A stretch of DNA of 64,000 nt from assembly GCF_000003195.3 (NCBI RefSeq), contig NC_012878.2:21466771-21530770 (forward strand), in the 5' to 3' direction. Of this stretch, positions 9,219 to 21,023 are shown in pieces (within the stretch, counting starts at the first letter, position 1; the number at the start of each line of letters is the position of its first letter). This stretch comes from Sorghum bicolor. Lineage: Eukaryota; Streptophyta; Magnoliopsida; Poales; Poaceae. The notes below the pieces were generated by a model. The model made no database searches. It was not told where the DNA came from and saw only the letters and a program-made list of their open reading frames with translations. The translations under genes and the position numbers were made by a program.

Positions 9219-10493
9219 ATGGCACAGAAGACCCTACAAGAATTCTCTGCTCCGAGTCTTGAGAACATTCCAATTGGTCCAAGATTTGCAGTAGAAGAAG
9301 GAGCACCCGAGTTCGAGCTCAAGTCAAGCCTCATCAATTTGGTACGAGCTACACAATTTAGTGGAAAGGCACATGAAGATGCTAGTGCGCACTTGCAGAA
9401 TTTCTTAGAGATTGGAAGCACAATCCACATCAACGGTGTTGACAAAGACGTCATACTGCTTCGCCTTTTTCCATTCTCACTAGAAGGAAAAGCGAGGAAG
9501 TGGTTCTACACTCATCAAGATAACATCAACAACTGGACGAACTTGTCAGATGCCTTTCTATCAAAGTTTTTCCCTATAGGCAAAACAACTGCCTTAAGAG
9601 GAAATATTGTCAGTTTCCAACAGCAGAAGACACAACCCATTTCAGAAGCATGGGAGCATTTTCAAGGATACATATCAGATTGTCCTCACCATGGAATGGC
9701 CACATGGTTACTTATGCAGATCTTCTACCATGGATTAACCCAAAAGGCTCGTGAGTGCCTAGATGCATCTGCTAAAGGATCATTCTTGGAGCTTACAATT
9801 GGAAAAGCAGAGATACTTTTGGATAAGATAGCAGAAAATCAAAGCTGGTTCCAAGATGAAGCTCAACAATGTCATCAAACAGAGGAAATACCAGAAGAAG
9901 TAAATGTATTATCAACCAAGATGGAAAATTTGCTCCATTGGATTGACCAGAGGGCCAAGTTCAAAGAAGATCAAAGGGCCATTGAGATAACACACAAATA
10001 TCAAACCACTTCGAGTCAACCCAATAGCAAAGGTATGAATTCAGGTAATACTTTCAAGCAACTTTCATTAAAAGAGATAATTGCTCAACAAACCAAAATT
10101 AATGATGAAGTTAAACAAAGGCTAGACACAAATGAATCATCTCTAAAAGATATATGTAATAAAATGGATTTTCTATTAACTTCCTTTGATGAGCAAAACA
10201 CTCTTAATAAAAGGGTAGAGCTTAAATTAATAAAGTTAGCTGCTGCACTGCCTGTTGCTACTAACATTGAGCAGCTAAAGAACATAACTACTAGAGGAGG
10301 CAAAGCCACCAGGGATCCCCCATACCCAAAAGAGAAACAAAGAACATCAGCACCAGTGCAACCAGCAGTGATAGAAGAAGAAAGCCCAATTGAAGCAGAA
10401 GATCTGCTACAACCACCAAGAACTAGAGAAATGAGGAAAGATTTTTACGACACCAACTATTTGCCATTTCCCAAGAGGACTGCAGTCGGATGA
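9219..10493 (+). CDS. gag: Gag capsid protein of element A (Athila-like)
   Basis: A 424-residue ORF. The ATG at 9219 (MAQKTLQEFSAP) is chosen because the downstream sequence, not the upstream open stretch, matches the Athila-like gag of element E, which starts similarly (MAKTLRDYSTP). The retrotransposon gag domain spans about residues 40-200, with LRLFPFSLEGKARKWFY and a later FYHGLT..AR motif typical of the family. The C-terminal half is hydrophilic and helical, with no CCHC knuckle. The product would assemble virus-like particles in the cytoplasm. The frame ends at TGA 10491-10493, exactly where the protease region begins in another frame, so a small indel probably separated gag from protease. 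No internal stop is present, so the capsid may be intact. Confidence 0.85.
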   Translation: MAQKTLQEFSAPSLENIPIGPRFAVEEGAPEFELKSSLINLVRATQFSGKAHEDASAHLQNFLEIGSTIHINGVDKDVILLRLFPFSLEGKARKWFYTHQDNINNWTNLSDAFLSKFFPIGKTTALRGNIVSFQQQKTQPISEAWEHFQGYISDCPHHGMATWLLMQIFYHGLTQKARECLDASAKGSFLELTIGKAEILLDKIAENQSWFQDEAQQCHQTEEIPEEVNVLSTKMENLLHWIDQRAKFKEDQRAIEITHKYQTTSSQPNSKGMNSGNTFKQLSLKEIIAQQTKINDEVKQRLDTNESSLKDICNKMDFLLTSFDEQNTLNKRVELKLIKLAAALPVATNIEQLKNITTRGGKATRDPPYPKEKQRTSAPVQPAVIEEESPIEAEDLLQPPRTREMRKDFYDTNYLPFPKRTAVG

Positions 10494-11166
10494 GCAGTTT
10501 GGTAAGTTTGTAGAGGTCATTCAGAAATTATATGTCAACATACCTCTGCTTGATGCCATACAGGTACCCACATATGCAAAGTACATCAGAGATATTCTTA
10601 ACAAGAAGAGACCACTGCCCACCACTGAGGTTATCAAGCTGACAGAAGAATGTAGTGCGGCCATCCTCAATAAACCACCAAGGAAGAAGGTAGATCCCGG
10701 ATGTCCCACTATTGATTGCTCAATCGGAAACCAACACTTCAACAATGCACTTTGTGATCTCGGAGCAAGTGTCAGTGTGATGCCAGCATCAGTCTACAAA
10801 AAGCTTGAGCATACGACCCTAGAACCAACATCAATGTGCCTGCAACTAGCAGATCAATCAGTTCGACACCCGTTGGGCATCGCTGAAAACATTCCAGTCA
10901 AGATCAGAGATTTCCTGGTGTCAGTAGACTTCGTGGTACTGGACATGAGTCCTGACTCAAATGTGTCTATTATCCTTGGAAGGCCATTTCTGAGCACCGC
11001 CAATGCCCACATTGATGTCGGAAAAGGAGAAATCAAGTTCAACATAAACGGAAAAGAAGAACACTTCACATTCAAACCCAGACCAGAGAGAGACCCTACA
11101 GTGAAGGAAGTTCATGAAGAACCACTGGAGACACCATCTCTAGAGGAAGGTAATTCAGAAGATTAA
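10471..11166 (+). pseudogene. pro: Aspartic protease region of element A
   Basis: This region is open from about 10471 in a frame different from gag. After a family-typical linker (DEQFGKFVEVIQ), the retropepsin-like domain carries the active-site motif CDLGASVSVMP (Asp codon 10756-10758) and the later IILGRPFLST motif near 10970. The A-S of DLGAS is usual in Athila-type proteases. Translation of this part would require ribosomal frameshifting or repair of the indel near 10477, hence the pseudogene call. The frame ends at TAA 11164-11166; RT, which should follow, is absent. The domain itself has no internal stop. Confidence 0.75.
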
Positions 11167-11640
11167 AAAGATTTGGAGGTCCAGCTTGGGGGACCTAAAA
11201 ATCCCAAACCCTCACCGGGTGGTAAATCGGTATTTATCCGCATTATTAATTCTTGCATAATTAATTCTTGCATTAGTCATATTTATTCATAGCATTATTA
11301 TAATAATAAAAAGCCCCATATAAATAATATTTATGGTGTGTAACAACCCATATTTATTAAATTATTGTGGAGGCACAAAAATATTTTCCATTATCATTTC
11401 AAATAAGTTTTAATTCTCATAGATTTTCCTGCATTATATTTAATTATAGCAACCTTCTAGAAGCATGACCCACACTCCTTGGGTCCCACATGTCATACAC
11501 CACACCTCACACACATCCCATCACATTATTTGATCCACCAACATAACTCCACTCACCAGCACTTTTCCACCGGCCAACCACCACCCATGATCCATTATTT
11601 TGCGTAAGAGTTAAGCAAAGGAAGGAGTGGAGAAAAGGCA
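11167..11640 (+). other. Noncoding spacer of element A in place of pol
   Basis: There is no open frame of note. AGCTTGGGGGACC at about 11182 resembles the purine tract before the 3' LTR. The remainder is AT-rich and leads into the internal promoter. It occupies the position where RT, RNase H and integrase would be expected. Confidence 0.6.
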
Positions 11641-11651
11641 GCCAGGATGGG

Positions 11652-11717
11652 CACCTATAGAGGGCGCCCGCCCACCTATAGAGGGCGCCTGCCCTGTCCC
11701 CTCTTCCTCCTATAAAT
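11652..11717 (+). promoter_or_regulatory. Internal promoter of element A
   Basis: Two 22-bp direct repeats (CACCTATAGAGGGCGCCCGCC and a one-base variant, starting near 11652 and 11674) are followed by CCTATAAATTGCC with TATAAAT at 11711-11717. The GGGCGCCYGCC core is the same as in the LTR U3 boxes. The site lies 340 bp before the ATG of the env-position ORF. A role as a second Pol II promoter is inferred from layout and from similar modules in C and E. Confidence 0.55.
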
Positions 11718-11882
11718 TGCCACCTTCTGCCTCCAACTTCTTCACACAAGCATTCCAGAAAACCACGCAAGTTTCAGTTTCCAAAGAAGGAGCTCTTGTA
11801 GTGAAGTGAGAAGAGAGTAGAGAGAAAGAAAAGAGTGGGAAAGAAGTTGGTAGTTTTTGAGTAAGAGAGTGAGTTTCACCTA

Positions 11883-12049
11883 GTAAGTAGTGATCCCGCT
11901 GTCCAAGCGGAAGTAAAAGTTGTTTAGGGGGAGGTGCTGCCAAAATAAAAACTTATAACCCCTGGACTACTGACATTTCGGACAGCTAACCACTAACATT
12001 TTCTCTCACATTTTCCACTAGTTGTGTTTTTGCCAACTTTTGTTTACAG
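11883..12049 (+). other. Candidate leader intron before the env-position ORF of A
   Basis: A donor TA/GTAAGTAG (11883) and an acceptor TTGTTTACAG/G (12049) enclose 167 nt; a CTAAC branch-like motif lies near 11990. Splicing would place the ATG at 12051 one base into the next exon. Predicted only. Confidence 0.4.
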
Positions 12050-12050
12050 G

Positions 12051-13730
12051 ATGTTCAAGAAGGTGAAGAACGCAGGGAAGGCTCTCAAGAACATAGGTAC
12101 AAGGAGTTCATCCCGACACTCCTCACACCCATCAGAGATGAGTGTCGACCCAACGCCTACACAAGCTCCGTCATCTTCATCTGGTCAGCAAGTCAAGGTC
12201 CTTCTCAAGATAGGAGACCTTGGACTGAAGACCCAAAGGGAGAAGGAAGTTTACAAGCAGCTGAAGAATAAAGATTTCATTCACACCCCTACTCTTGATC
12301 CCATCCTGCTACTAGAAACAGGTATGGACACTGAATTTGACTTAATTTTCCAGATGTTAGGTTGGACAAATTTTTGGAACATAACTGAGCTGGGTTCTCG
12401 TCTTCTCACCCTTGAATTTCTTTGCACTTTACAATATTATGAGGGGGGAATTGTTTTTCGGATGTTCAAACAGGAGATTATGTTGTCTTGGAGAGAACTG
12501 AGCGACCATCTTGGTTTCTCTTCAAGATGCATCCTGAACATTGACTCCGACTTACACAATTTTGAGAGACACCAGTTCTGGAGAGAGGTATCTAGAGATA
12601 ATTTTTATAGTCAAGCCCGAACCAGTGACATGGAACACCCCACTCTTAGGATGTTCCACAAATGGCTTGGGTACAATCTTTTCTATCGTGATGATATTAG
12701 GAAAGTAAGAGTAGGAGATTTACAACTTTTATATGCTGCTATTAATAAAGTACCCACTTCACCTGTTACACTTTTGGTTTCTCATTGGCTTAGTATACCT
12801 AGTCTTCATGGACCAGTAGGTTGTACTTCACTTATCACTCGTCTAGCCTTTAATCTTCACTTGCTAGAAAACTCGTCATTGGAATTCATAGATGAGTTAA
12901 GAATTTATCATGGCTATGACACATTTAGACAAGCTCGGATGTTGAAGAAAGAAGGGAACATAATGTATATGCTATATGATGATAAAGGCAAGATTCGGTT
13001 ACCTAACCCGAACCTTGGCCTCTATGTTGTTCAAAATTTTTTGATTGAGATTGCAGTGACACCGGTGAACCAGAGAGCTCCACAGCGAGTGGCATCTGAA
13101 AGAATGACCACCCATCAAGAACGCACCTGGTATGGAGCTGATCCCAGGACGAAAGAAGCAGCGCACCTGCATTATCGCGACTACAACCCCCGAGTCCTTC
13201 GAGACCCATGGGTTTGACATGCGCAACCACAAGAGCCAACACAGGAGACATGGCCGGAGAGCCAAGATCACCAGTGGACAAACCCGCCTTTTCATACGGG
13301 CAGGTACTCCACTGATCCTTATGGAGCTTCAGGATCCAGACCTCCGCCCCAATTCGATGCAGGACGATACTCCGACGCCTCTTATGCTTTCATGAACGAC
13401 TACTACCAAGAGGCCGGTGCTTTCTTCACCCGTACCGACAACACTCTCCTCGACATCCAGAACACGCAAGGAGAACATGGACGACTCCTGGAAGAACAGC
13501 AAAAATGGAACCATGACCACGCCACTGCAGTACAAGAACTGAGACAAGATACCACAACAATGAACGACAACATCACCACCATGATGCGGTTCTGGAACAT
13601 TGGGCAAGACCGACAACCACATCCAGCTTGGGGGAGTTTCTCCCCAATTTATCAAGTAAGTTTTTATTTGCTCTTCTTATTTATTCCTTTCTATTTTAGT
13701 GTTTTATTTATCTTAAAGAGAAAAATTTAG
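12051..13730 (+). pseudogene. Env-position (Athila ORF) protein of element A with one internal stop
   Basis: The ATG at 12051 (MFKKVKNAGKALKNIG) follows a candidate splice acceptor. The frame runs 388 codons to TGA at 13215-13217, then stays open in the same frame to TAG near 13728, another 170 codons, so a single nonsense change splits a protein of about 559 residues. The N-terminus is basic and Ser-rich. The central part resembles the extra ORF that Athila-type elements carry at the position of a retroviral env, often annotated as a retrotransposon ORF-1 domain. The part after the stop is Gln/Asn-rich and looks coiled-coil forming. I see no clear signal peptide or membrane anchor, so an envelope function is not supported. 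It would be expressed from the internal promoter. Confidence 0.65.
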
Positions 13731-14362
13731 GAAACCCAATAAATATTTTCTTGCTTTAATTTACTGCATTCTATAAACATGAAAACAAAATAAAAAGAGT
13801 GTGTAGATAAGTGTGCTTTATTTTTCCTGCTAAGTTTAATCTCCAGAAAAAATAAAAAGACCAAAAAAATGCATGATGGAAATGATGAACAGTTGCTCAG
13901 TTTGCTTACTTTCAAGTACCTAGCTTTTATATTAGAGTTCTTCCAGGAATTACTAAAACTGAAATTACTATCCATGGGAAGCATAAAACTAAAGTCTAGG
14001 TAAGAGAAGGACATAATATAAAGTTTGAGCTGCTGTTTATCTTGTTCCTACTACACTAAGTTCTGGAGATTTATTTTGAAAACTTACAAATCACATGATG
14101 AGTTCCTAGCATAACAAAATTCCTACCACAGCCATACTTGCTATAACATCCTTTCCTACTCATATTCACAATGAGTTTGATTGAGCTGTGTAGACCCTTA
14201 GGAGCTTTTCATGTGGTTAAATTAAGATATTCACTTGCACACATCTACTACACCATCCACCACCAATCATTAAATTTGCTAAAAATATTATTACCACTCA
14301 CTGTCCCAAATGTTGTTATTCTCTCTCTAAAAAGATTCAATGCAGAAGAGACATGGGTTATG

Positions 14363-14890
<528 letters not shown>

Positions 14891-15496
14891 ACTACCCACC
14901 TGAAAAAAAAGAGAAAAGAAAAAGATAGCCCATGTTCTCCCAAAGCAAAGACAAAAAAGGAGGAGAGATAGCAATATGAGGAGCAATGAGAACTAAGTTT
15001 TATTATCACTTATACATTTTTACCATCACTATCATTTACTCCACCACACATGCACATCTTGATTTAATTATATGCTGAGTTCCTTTGGATCCATGGCTCG
15101 ATTAGACAACATATGTATGAGCTATTTTTCACTCCTATGAGCTCCACTTAAATATTCCATTAGCTATAGGTAAGTGAAATTTTGGTAAGGATCCACAAAT
15201 ACTACATATAGAGAGACTTGAGAGAATCATTGCTTGGAACTCTGAATTTATTTTTTTGAAAACTTATGAAAAACTCTGGAACAAAGGTGAAGTATAGACA
15301 GGAGGAATAGTGCTTGACTTAATTATTTTGTCTTTCAATTACTTAAGACTTAAGTGCAGGTACTAAGCTCCTTGACACTTCACTCTAATCTGGAAGAATT
15401 TTTATGTAAAAGCATGTGTGACTGTCAGGAAAGAAAACATCGAAGCAACTCCTGATCCATCTGAGTTTAGCTGTTTGCTCAGGGAGCAAAGGGTAA

Positions 15497-15509
15497 GCTT
15501 GGGGGAGTT
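15497..15509 (+). other. Polypurine tract of element A
   Basis: AGCTTGGGGGAGTT lies directly before the 3' LTR start TGTTGACGG at 15510. B and D have the same sequence at the same position (minus strand, 28126 and 62023 onward). Confidence 0.8.
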
Positions 15510-16832
15510 TGTTGACGGTCCTTAAGTACTAAAATTAACCATCAATTAAACTTGAAAAAGGATCAATATGCACCAAACATCTAGAATTAGGGTTTTATCT
15601 GACAGAATTCCACGAGCTTTGGTGTTTATCTATTTCTGCAGGGAGTTATCAGAAAATATTGAGAGAAGGCTCACATGTCATGTTTACAACGAGATAATTA
15701 CGTGCCGCGTAATTTTCCTCAATCTAGAAGAGTCCAGAAGCCACAGGAACGAACGGGAAGGCGATCGGGCTCGGGGGCAGGGCGCCCGCCCTCCCCCCTT
15801 GGGCGCCCGCCCCGGTCTCGGGTCCAATCCGAACCAAACTCTTGGATCGTGTTCCACCGACCTAAAGGATCAAGGAAAACCATGTGATCAATGTCGGTTT
15901 GATCCGACGGCCCAAATTCACTTGAAAGGACTATATAACCAAGGCCTCTCCACCCTTGGGGGAGAGGAGAAGAGAAGAAATCATTATCAGAGGTAGCCAT
16001 CAAAGTTAGGGTTTAGAGCTTCTCTCCCACAGAGAATTAGAATTAGCTACTCCCTAATCCTTCAAGGTTAGAGGATTGATTAGATAGCAATTAGAGAAGT
16101 AGAGCACTACGCTCTGGATTCGGATCTTCGGTAATAAAGATTGGTATTATTCATATATTTCTCTAATACTTTGTTCTAATTACATTATGTCTCTATTTAT
16201 TATGCTCTTAGTTTTCTCTAGTTCTATATTTGATATAGTTATGATTGATAATGAGTTTATGTATAAGTTTGCAAAGCGCTTAGCTCTTGACTCGAGGGAG
16301 TTAAGTGGTAGATCACATGTGGGCGTGGTGCTTAGATGTTATTTACCTGAAAATGTATCCTATTGGCTAGGTTGTGTGGTAGTTCGCGATAGTGACAACT
16401 TCGTTGATTCTTATATAGTCCACCCTCTGTTGATAGGAGAGGCAGAATTTGTATTGCGGAGTAAGTCTTACGATGCTCTAATTTACTTTAGCAATGTTCC
16501 TTATACATGAATGAAGAGTCTTTTATACTATACATGATCTTGTAGATAACTAGAGTAGATTATGACTTAGTAGATAGTAGATAACTTAGAATCCATTCTC
16601 TAGCTAATCCGACGTCACCTACATATATGAGGAGTAGTCTATTTTCTAATCGCTGTGTTATTTACCCATGAACTTATAATTCATTATCATTATCTTTATG
16701 GTTTACCCCCTACCAAAGTAAGTGACTGTGTGACGAGTTTCTCATTAGTAATCATGTTCTTTCAAGTTTACACTCTGGCACCATGCTAGGGATGACAACC
16801 TAGTATCTAAGTGATGTTAGCTAGTGTCAACA
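15510..16832 (+). repeat. Element A 3' LTR
   Basis: 1323 bp, TGTTGACGGTCC to GTGTCAACA. It has intact GC boxes and a TATA box (15931-15938). It lacks about 144 bp present in the 5' LTR between CAAGTTTA and ACACTCTGG, including the conserved hairpin. GTGAT after the LTR is the imperfect target duplication. Confidence 0.93.
16187..16510 (+). other. Copy of the small LTR ORF in the 3' LTR of A
   Basis: 107 codons, the counterpart of 8114-8437, with about ten codon differences of which nearly all change the residue. No stop was acquired. Confidence 0.35.
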
Positions 16833-16855
16833 GTGATATATTAGCTAAGTTAGTC

Positions 16856-17185
16856 TTAAGTGCTTGGGTTGTTTTCTCTGCCGATAACATGGTGCTTGGA
16901 GTAGGTCATATACTTAGTCTGAGTAGTAGGAGTTAGCATAACCGTGGTGCTTAGACTAAAGCCTGCCCTTGAATACCACCGTATCAAACGTGATATCAGG
17001 CGGTGGCCGTGTGATATCTCTCGCTCGCTCTCCAAGTCGATGAAGGGGGCGTTGGCCTCGTCAATGGTGTGGCCGTGTGGCTCCTCCTCCTCTCCTCCAT
17101 GTGCCGGCTGCTCGTTCCTTGTAGGGGTTGGTGGATCTTCCACGCATTGGCGGTGGCTCCTTCTAAGCCCAAAAATTCTATTCAT
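16856..17185 (-). pseudogene. Start of the downstream accessory ORF of element E
   Basis: The ATG at 17185 (MNRIFGLRRSHRQC) lies about 190 bp downstream of the internal TATA box. About 75 residues follow that are polar, with an acidic Glu run and FIDLESEREISHGH, which looks like the beginning of the extra ORF of Athila-like elements. The last 30 or so codons before the stop at 16856 look like unrelated LTR sequence, so the ORF is truncated. It is not similar at the N-terminus to the ORF of element A. Function is unknown. Confidence 0.45.
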
Positions 17186-17376
17186 GGTGGACGAGCTAGC
17201 ACAAGTGTATGGTGTTTTCGCTTGGAGAGGGAAGTGTGCAAGAGGTTTTTGATAGAATTTTCTTGCACTAAGCTTGTGGAGTAGGCTATGAAGCAAAGTG
17301 GAGCAAGAGAGTGAAGAAGGGAAGAGTAAAAAAAATGTGTGTGAGAGGGGGTGAAGTGCTCCACTCGGGATCCTCT

Positions 17377-17540
17377 CTATTTATAGAATTGATCACAGGC
17401 GGGGGAGCGCCCCCCTCAATGGCTACTAGCCGTTGCCCAAAGGCCGAGGCCAGCAGGCCTTAGGCAGGGTGCGGCCACACCCTGGTGCGCCCGCACTAGT
17501 GGTGGGCCCGCACCAGTGGTGGGCCCGCCTCTGCCCGGCC
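17377..17540 (-). promoter_or_regulatory. Internal promoter of element E
   Basis: Read on the minus strand, GC-rich boxes (two copies of a GCCCACCACTGGTGCGGGC-like unit near 17495-17530, then GGGGGGCGCTCCCCC near 17402-17416) are followed by CTATAAATAG at 17377-17386. The layout is like that of the internal promoters of A and C, with different box sequence. Confidence 0.5.
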
Positions 17541-18114
17541 TTTTGGCTGCTGGCTCCAACGGTCACCCCAAACGTCTCTCTAGTTACGATCAAACATGGT
17601 TCGAAATCTTGCTCCAGATTTTGATTTTTCACATATTTATTCAAAATATTATATAAAAATAAGATTTGGAAATGGGAAAATCTATACTACCAGAAAATAA
17701 TTTTTATAAGATTTTCAGAGAAACTTTATTTTTGACTTAAAAAATAAAACTATAGAAAGGGAAACTTTTGGAAACTAAAAATAAAAACTTTCTATAAAAA
17801 GGGAAATTAAAACGAAATTTAGAGAATTTAAAAAGACATAATACCTGAGCGGGGACACCTCCCCGAAGCATGTTTGATGTCGTTGGCCCCCTTCAGATAT
17901 CTTTATTGGGACACAAATAGCAAAAAATTTATTTTTATTATATATAGTTTTTTTAGATAACTACCGAATGCCTTCGGCAAGGGCTCAACATTTATAGTCC
18001 GTTGGCAAGACTTTCCTTCCTTCATTCTTCTGTAGTTGCATGGACAAACTTAGTAGAGGTTTCCAGTTGCCCTAGGATCCTCTCTGTGTTAGTGAGTGGA
18101 ATTGATGCAACTAT
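17541..18114. other. Noncoding spacer of element E
   Basis: AT-rich sequence between the promoter and the broken gag. No open frame or known motif is seen; it takes the place where protease and pol would lie. Confidence 0.5.
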
Positions 18115-19353
18115 CTATGCTATGTGTGTTTCTATCATCTTGTTGAAATTCGTCTGACTTTTGACAGATGAACAAAGAGTTTCAAGCTTGGCGTTGATGT
18201 TCTCAATGATCCTGTCATTGTAGGACAGCTTCTTGGTCAGATTCTTATTGATTTTAGCTTGCCCTATGACCAGATCTTTCAAGGAAGGCTGATTGAAGAA
18301 ATTACCCTGCGGGCGGTGCTGATTGTTCCACCCGTTGTTACCTTGCTGTGGTGGCCGAAACCCATTGTTGACATATGCTGCTTCTTCTTGGGTTTCGGGG
18401 CAATTGTTCCCCGAATGGCCATCATCACCACAGACTTCACACGATGTGTGTGAGTTCACTGCTTGGATGGTGCCCATGTTGGGATTTGCAACTTGTCCGT
18501 CCATCTTTTGCAGTAGCAAGTCTATTTTTGTAGCAAGCACATCTGCCTCCTTCGCAGATTGTGAGCCTTTTTTGTGTTTTCCTTCCTTCTCCCCAGCTTT
18601 GATTTGCCACCATCTTCTCGATGAGGGCAGTAGCTTCATTAATGGTGAGAGAAAGGAATGCACCTCTAGCTGCGGCATCTACGTGCCCCTTTGACATGGC
18701 CGTGAGGCCTATGTAGAAGTTCTGGAGCACAAGCCAGTCTTCCATTCCATGATGAGGATAGGCCTAGATGTACTCCTGGAGCCTCTCCCATGCTTCGGGT
18801 ATGGACTCAAGTGAAGACTGCTGGAAGTTAGAGATCTTCCCCCTCAGAGCGCTGGTCCTGCTCATGGGGAAGAACTTGGCGATGAATGCCACAGAGCACT
18901 TTTCCCATGTGTCAACAGCTTCCTTGTTCTGATAAAACCATTGTTTCGCCTTTCCAGAGAGGGAAAAGGGAAACAGACGGAGCCTGACGTGTTCTACGTG
19001 ACGTCCTTGATGACGACGGTGTCGCACAACTCAAGGAAGTTCTAAAGGTGGGCGTTGGCATCCTCGCTTGGAAGGCCATAGAATTGGCTTGCCTGCACCA
19101 TAGAGATGAGGCCAGTGTGGATCTCGAAGCTTCCATTCCCCATATTGACAGCGGGCCCAGTTGGCACATTGGCAACAGCGGGAGTGGAGTAGTCACGAAG
19201 TGTCTTGGCCATAGTGATTGGTGCGGTTGGTGCTGGAATGGTTGATTCGCTTGCCGGTTGCGTAGCAAAAGAAGAGACGGTACGAACCCTTCCCTTCCTT
19301 AGGAGTGTTTCTGGATCATTGTGTAAGTTTGCCGGCAAGTTGAAACCGCTCAT
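18115..19353 (-). pseudogene. gag: Broken Athila-like gag of element E
   Basis: Gag similarity runs through four overlapping or abutting frames (19353-19042, 19027-18764, 18745-18437, 18678-18115), so frameshifts and stops have accumulated. The capsid core is recognisable by RLRLFPFSLSGKAKQWFYQN near 18960 and SKFFPM-like motifs near 18860. Near the C-terminal end lies a complete CCHC zinc knuckle, CEVCGDDGHSGNNC (about 18410-18451), which element A lacks. The start could be the methionine at 19353 (MSGFNLPANLHND) or at 19212 (MAKTLRDYS). The element is dead for capsid production. Confidence 0.8.
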
Positions 19354-19471
19354 ACACTATCCTGTTTTCATTCCAATAAAAAGAGGAAGAAAACAGTAAA
19401 GTTATCCTGCTTAATCTATGGCTACCAATGCTTATTATGAAATCAATGTTTATGCTAGTATGATTTTTGCC

Positions 19472-19490
19472 TTCCCCGGCAATGGCGCCA
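19472..19490 (-). other. Primer binding site of element E
   Basis: On the minus strand TGGCGCCATTGCCGGGGAA, one mismatch from the tRNA-Asp site, eight bases after the LTR end at 19499. Confidence 0.85.
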
Positions 19491-19498
19491 GAAATGCT

Positions 19499-19555
19499 TG
19501 TTGGCATTTCTTAGCGTTGCTACTAAAAATAGACCATAGATCCATCCTTAGCAGC
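19499..19555 (-). repeat. Remnant of the 5' LTR of element E
   Basis: Only 57 bp of the LTR end (minus-strand end AATGCCAACA) remain before element G begins at 19556. The bases GCAGC at 19551-19555 are the expected left target duplication of G; its partner is not in view. Confidence 0.6.
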
Positions 19556-21023
19556 TGTCACAGAACCGACCAAATTATAAGAGTTCAAGTGTAGAAACGA
19601 TCAACTAGCAATCAAGTTTCCAGACTTGAGCCCATATAATCCTGGTAGTCAACTGAAATCACGAAGGACTTCAAACCAACTTGCAACAAACCAAGATCGT
19701 AATAGTTCAACATAATACAGCGAATGTTACATAGTCAACCATTGCCAACGAAGCGGCACCACATCGGAGTTACTTAGTTATTACAACACAAGTTTTGGAG
19801 TAGCGGAAGCAAAATAGTTTACACACACACATTTCATAATTTCTTGTTACTGCCAGAGTCTCATCTCATCCACCAAAAGCATCAAGGTACAAAGTCGTTA
19901 GAGGACCGTGGCCAACGGTTTAGTCCTCATCCCTAGCGGGATGGAGACAGGTCTTGCAGAAGCCATCATAAAAGACATCATCTACAACAGGTGGGAATAA
20001 ACCCTGAGTACGAGGATGTACTCAGCTAGACTTACCCGTCTAGTGAAACATAAAGACAAAAAGGATCATGCAAGGCCGAGTATAAAGTGTAGCTGGCTTG
20101 ACTCAACATTTGCCAAAAGCTTACGTGGATACTACATCATTTGTAAAGGCATCATATTAATCATCATTAGCCTACCACTAGATTAGTACCTGGACTAAAC
20201 ACTTCACTTGATTATTACAAGCAATAATAACCATACCAAGTTCATCATATGTTCTTCCTTGCTATCATCAACATCATTATCAAGAACCATTGTACTTAGT
20301 GAATGCTATGGTTGCCGCTGCTCTGTCAAGTTCTCACTATCCGGGAGAGACGGCGATTCGAATCAATTCCTATCCAGCTGGAGGGTTATTCCTAGCACTC
20401 ACCCAAGCATCCCCCGTCGGAGAGCAAGCGGGCCACCTTTGGTAGGACTCAGGAATCGCGGCTCCGATCAGCGCCGCACTCCCAGGGCTACCACTTTGCC
20501 AGGGAGGTCAGGACTTTTAACTCACCTGCCTTTGGTCTTAAGCCAATGGTCCCCCACACACCGCACTTCCTCCGGTAGTGCGCACTTTATACTTGCCGGT
20601 CTTCCAGCCTAAGTCATACTACTAGGCTTCGCGGTCGGAACGAGTTATCTAGCCAACTAAGTGTCAGGCATGCGTTCAACATGACAAGAGGACGTACAAC
20701 GATCGGTCCTTAACTGCCACAGACGGAGTTACTACAGCCTTGCAAAACTCCGCCCGGCTTAAGTCATTTTAATCAGGTTATTTCCCACGATAGCACATAT
20801 AGTCAATCGTGATCCGACACAACCCTATTTCGCGCAGGTGACAGGATATCACCCGACTTCTATCGATTAAAGCATGGCTAAGCTGCTACTCGATCCTAAC
20901 TCTACAACCAGGTAGTGGTAAGATATCTGGACAAGAAAAGGGTATAATGCAGCAAGGGTTTCATCACAACTCCTATACGTAATGCATCAATATATATAAC
21001 TTAATCAAGTATGATTTCAAAAA

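Larger units (their letters stand above)
16833..19555 (-). mobile_element. Element E: decayed Athila-like element, partial, no pol
   Basis: On the minus strand an LTR end (19499), a tRNA-Asp-type primer site, a broken gag (19353-18115), a GC-rich TATA promoter and the start of a downstream ORF follow in order. No protease, RT or integrase is seen between gag and promoter. Its 5' LTR is cut by G at 19555/19556. Its downstream side passes into LTR-like sequence interrupted by A. The exact left border, somewhere in 16833-16980, is uncertain. Confidence 0.65.

Noticed and set aside
17433..17644. Small GC-rich ORFs on both strands
   Set aside because: They overlap the internal promoter repeats of element E; composition explains the open frames.
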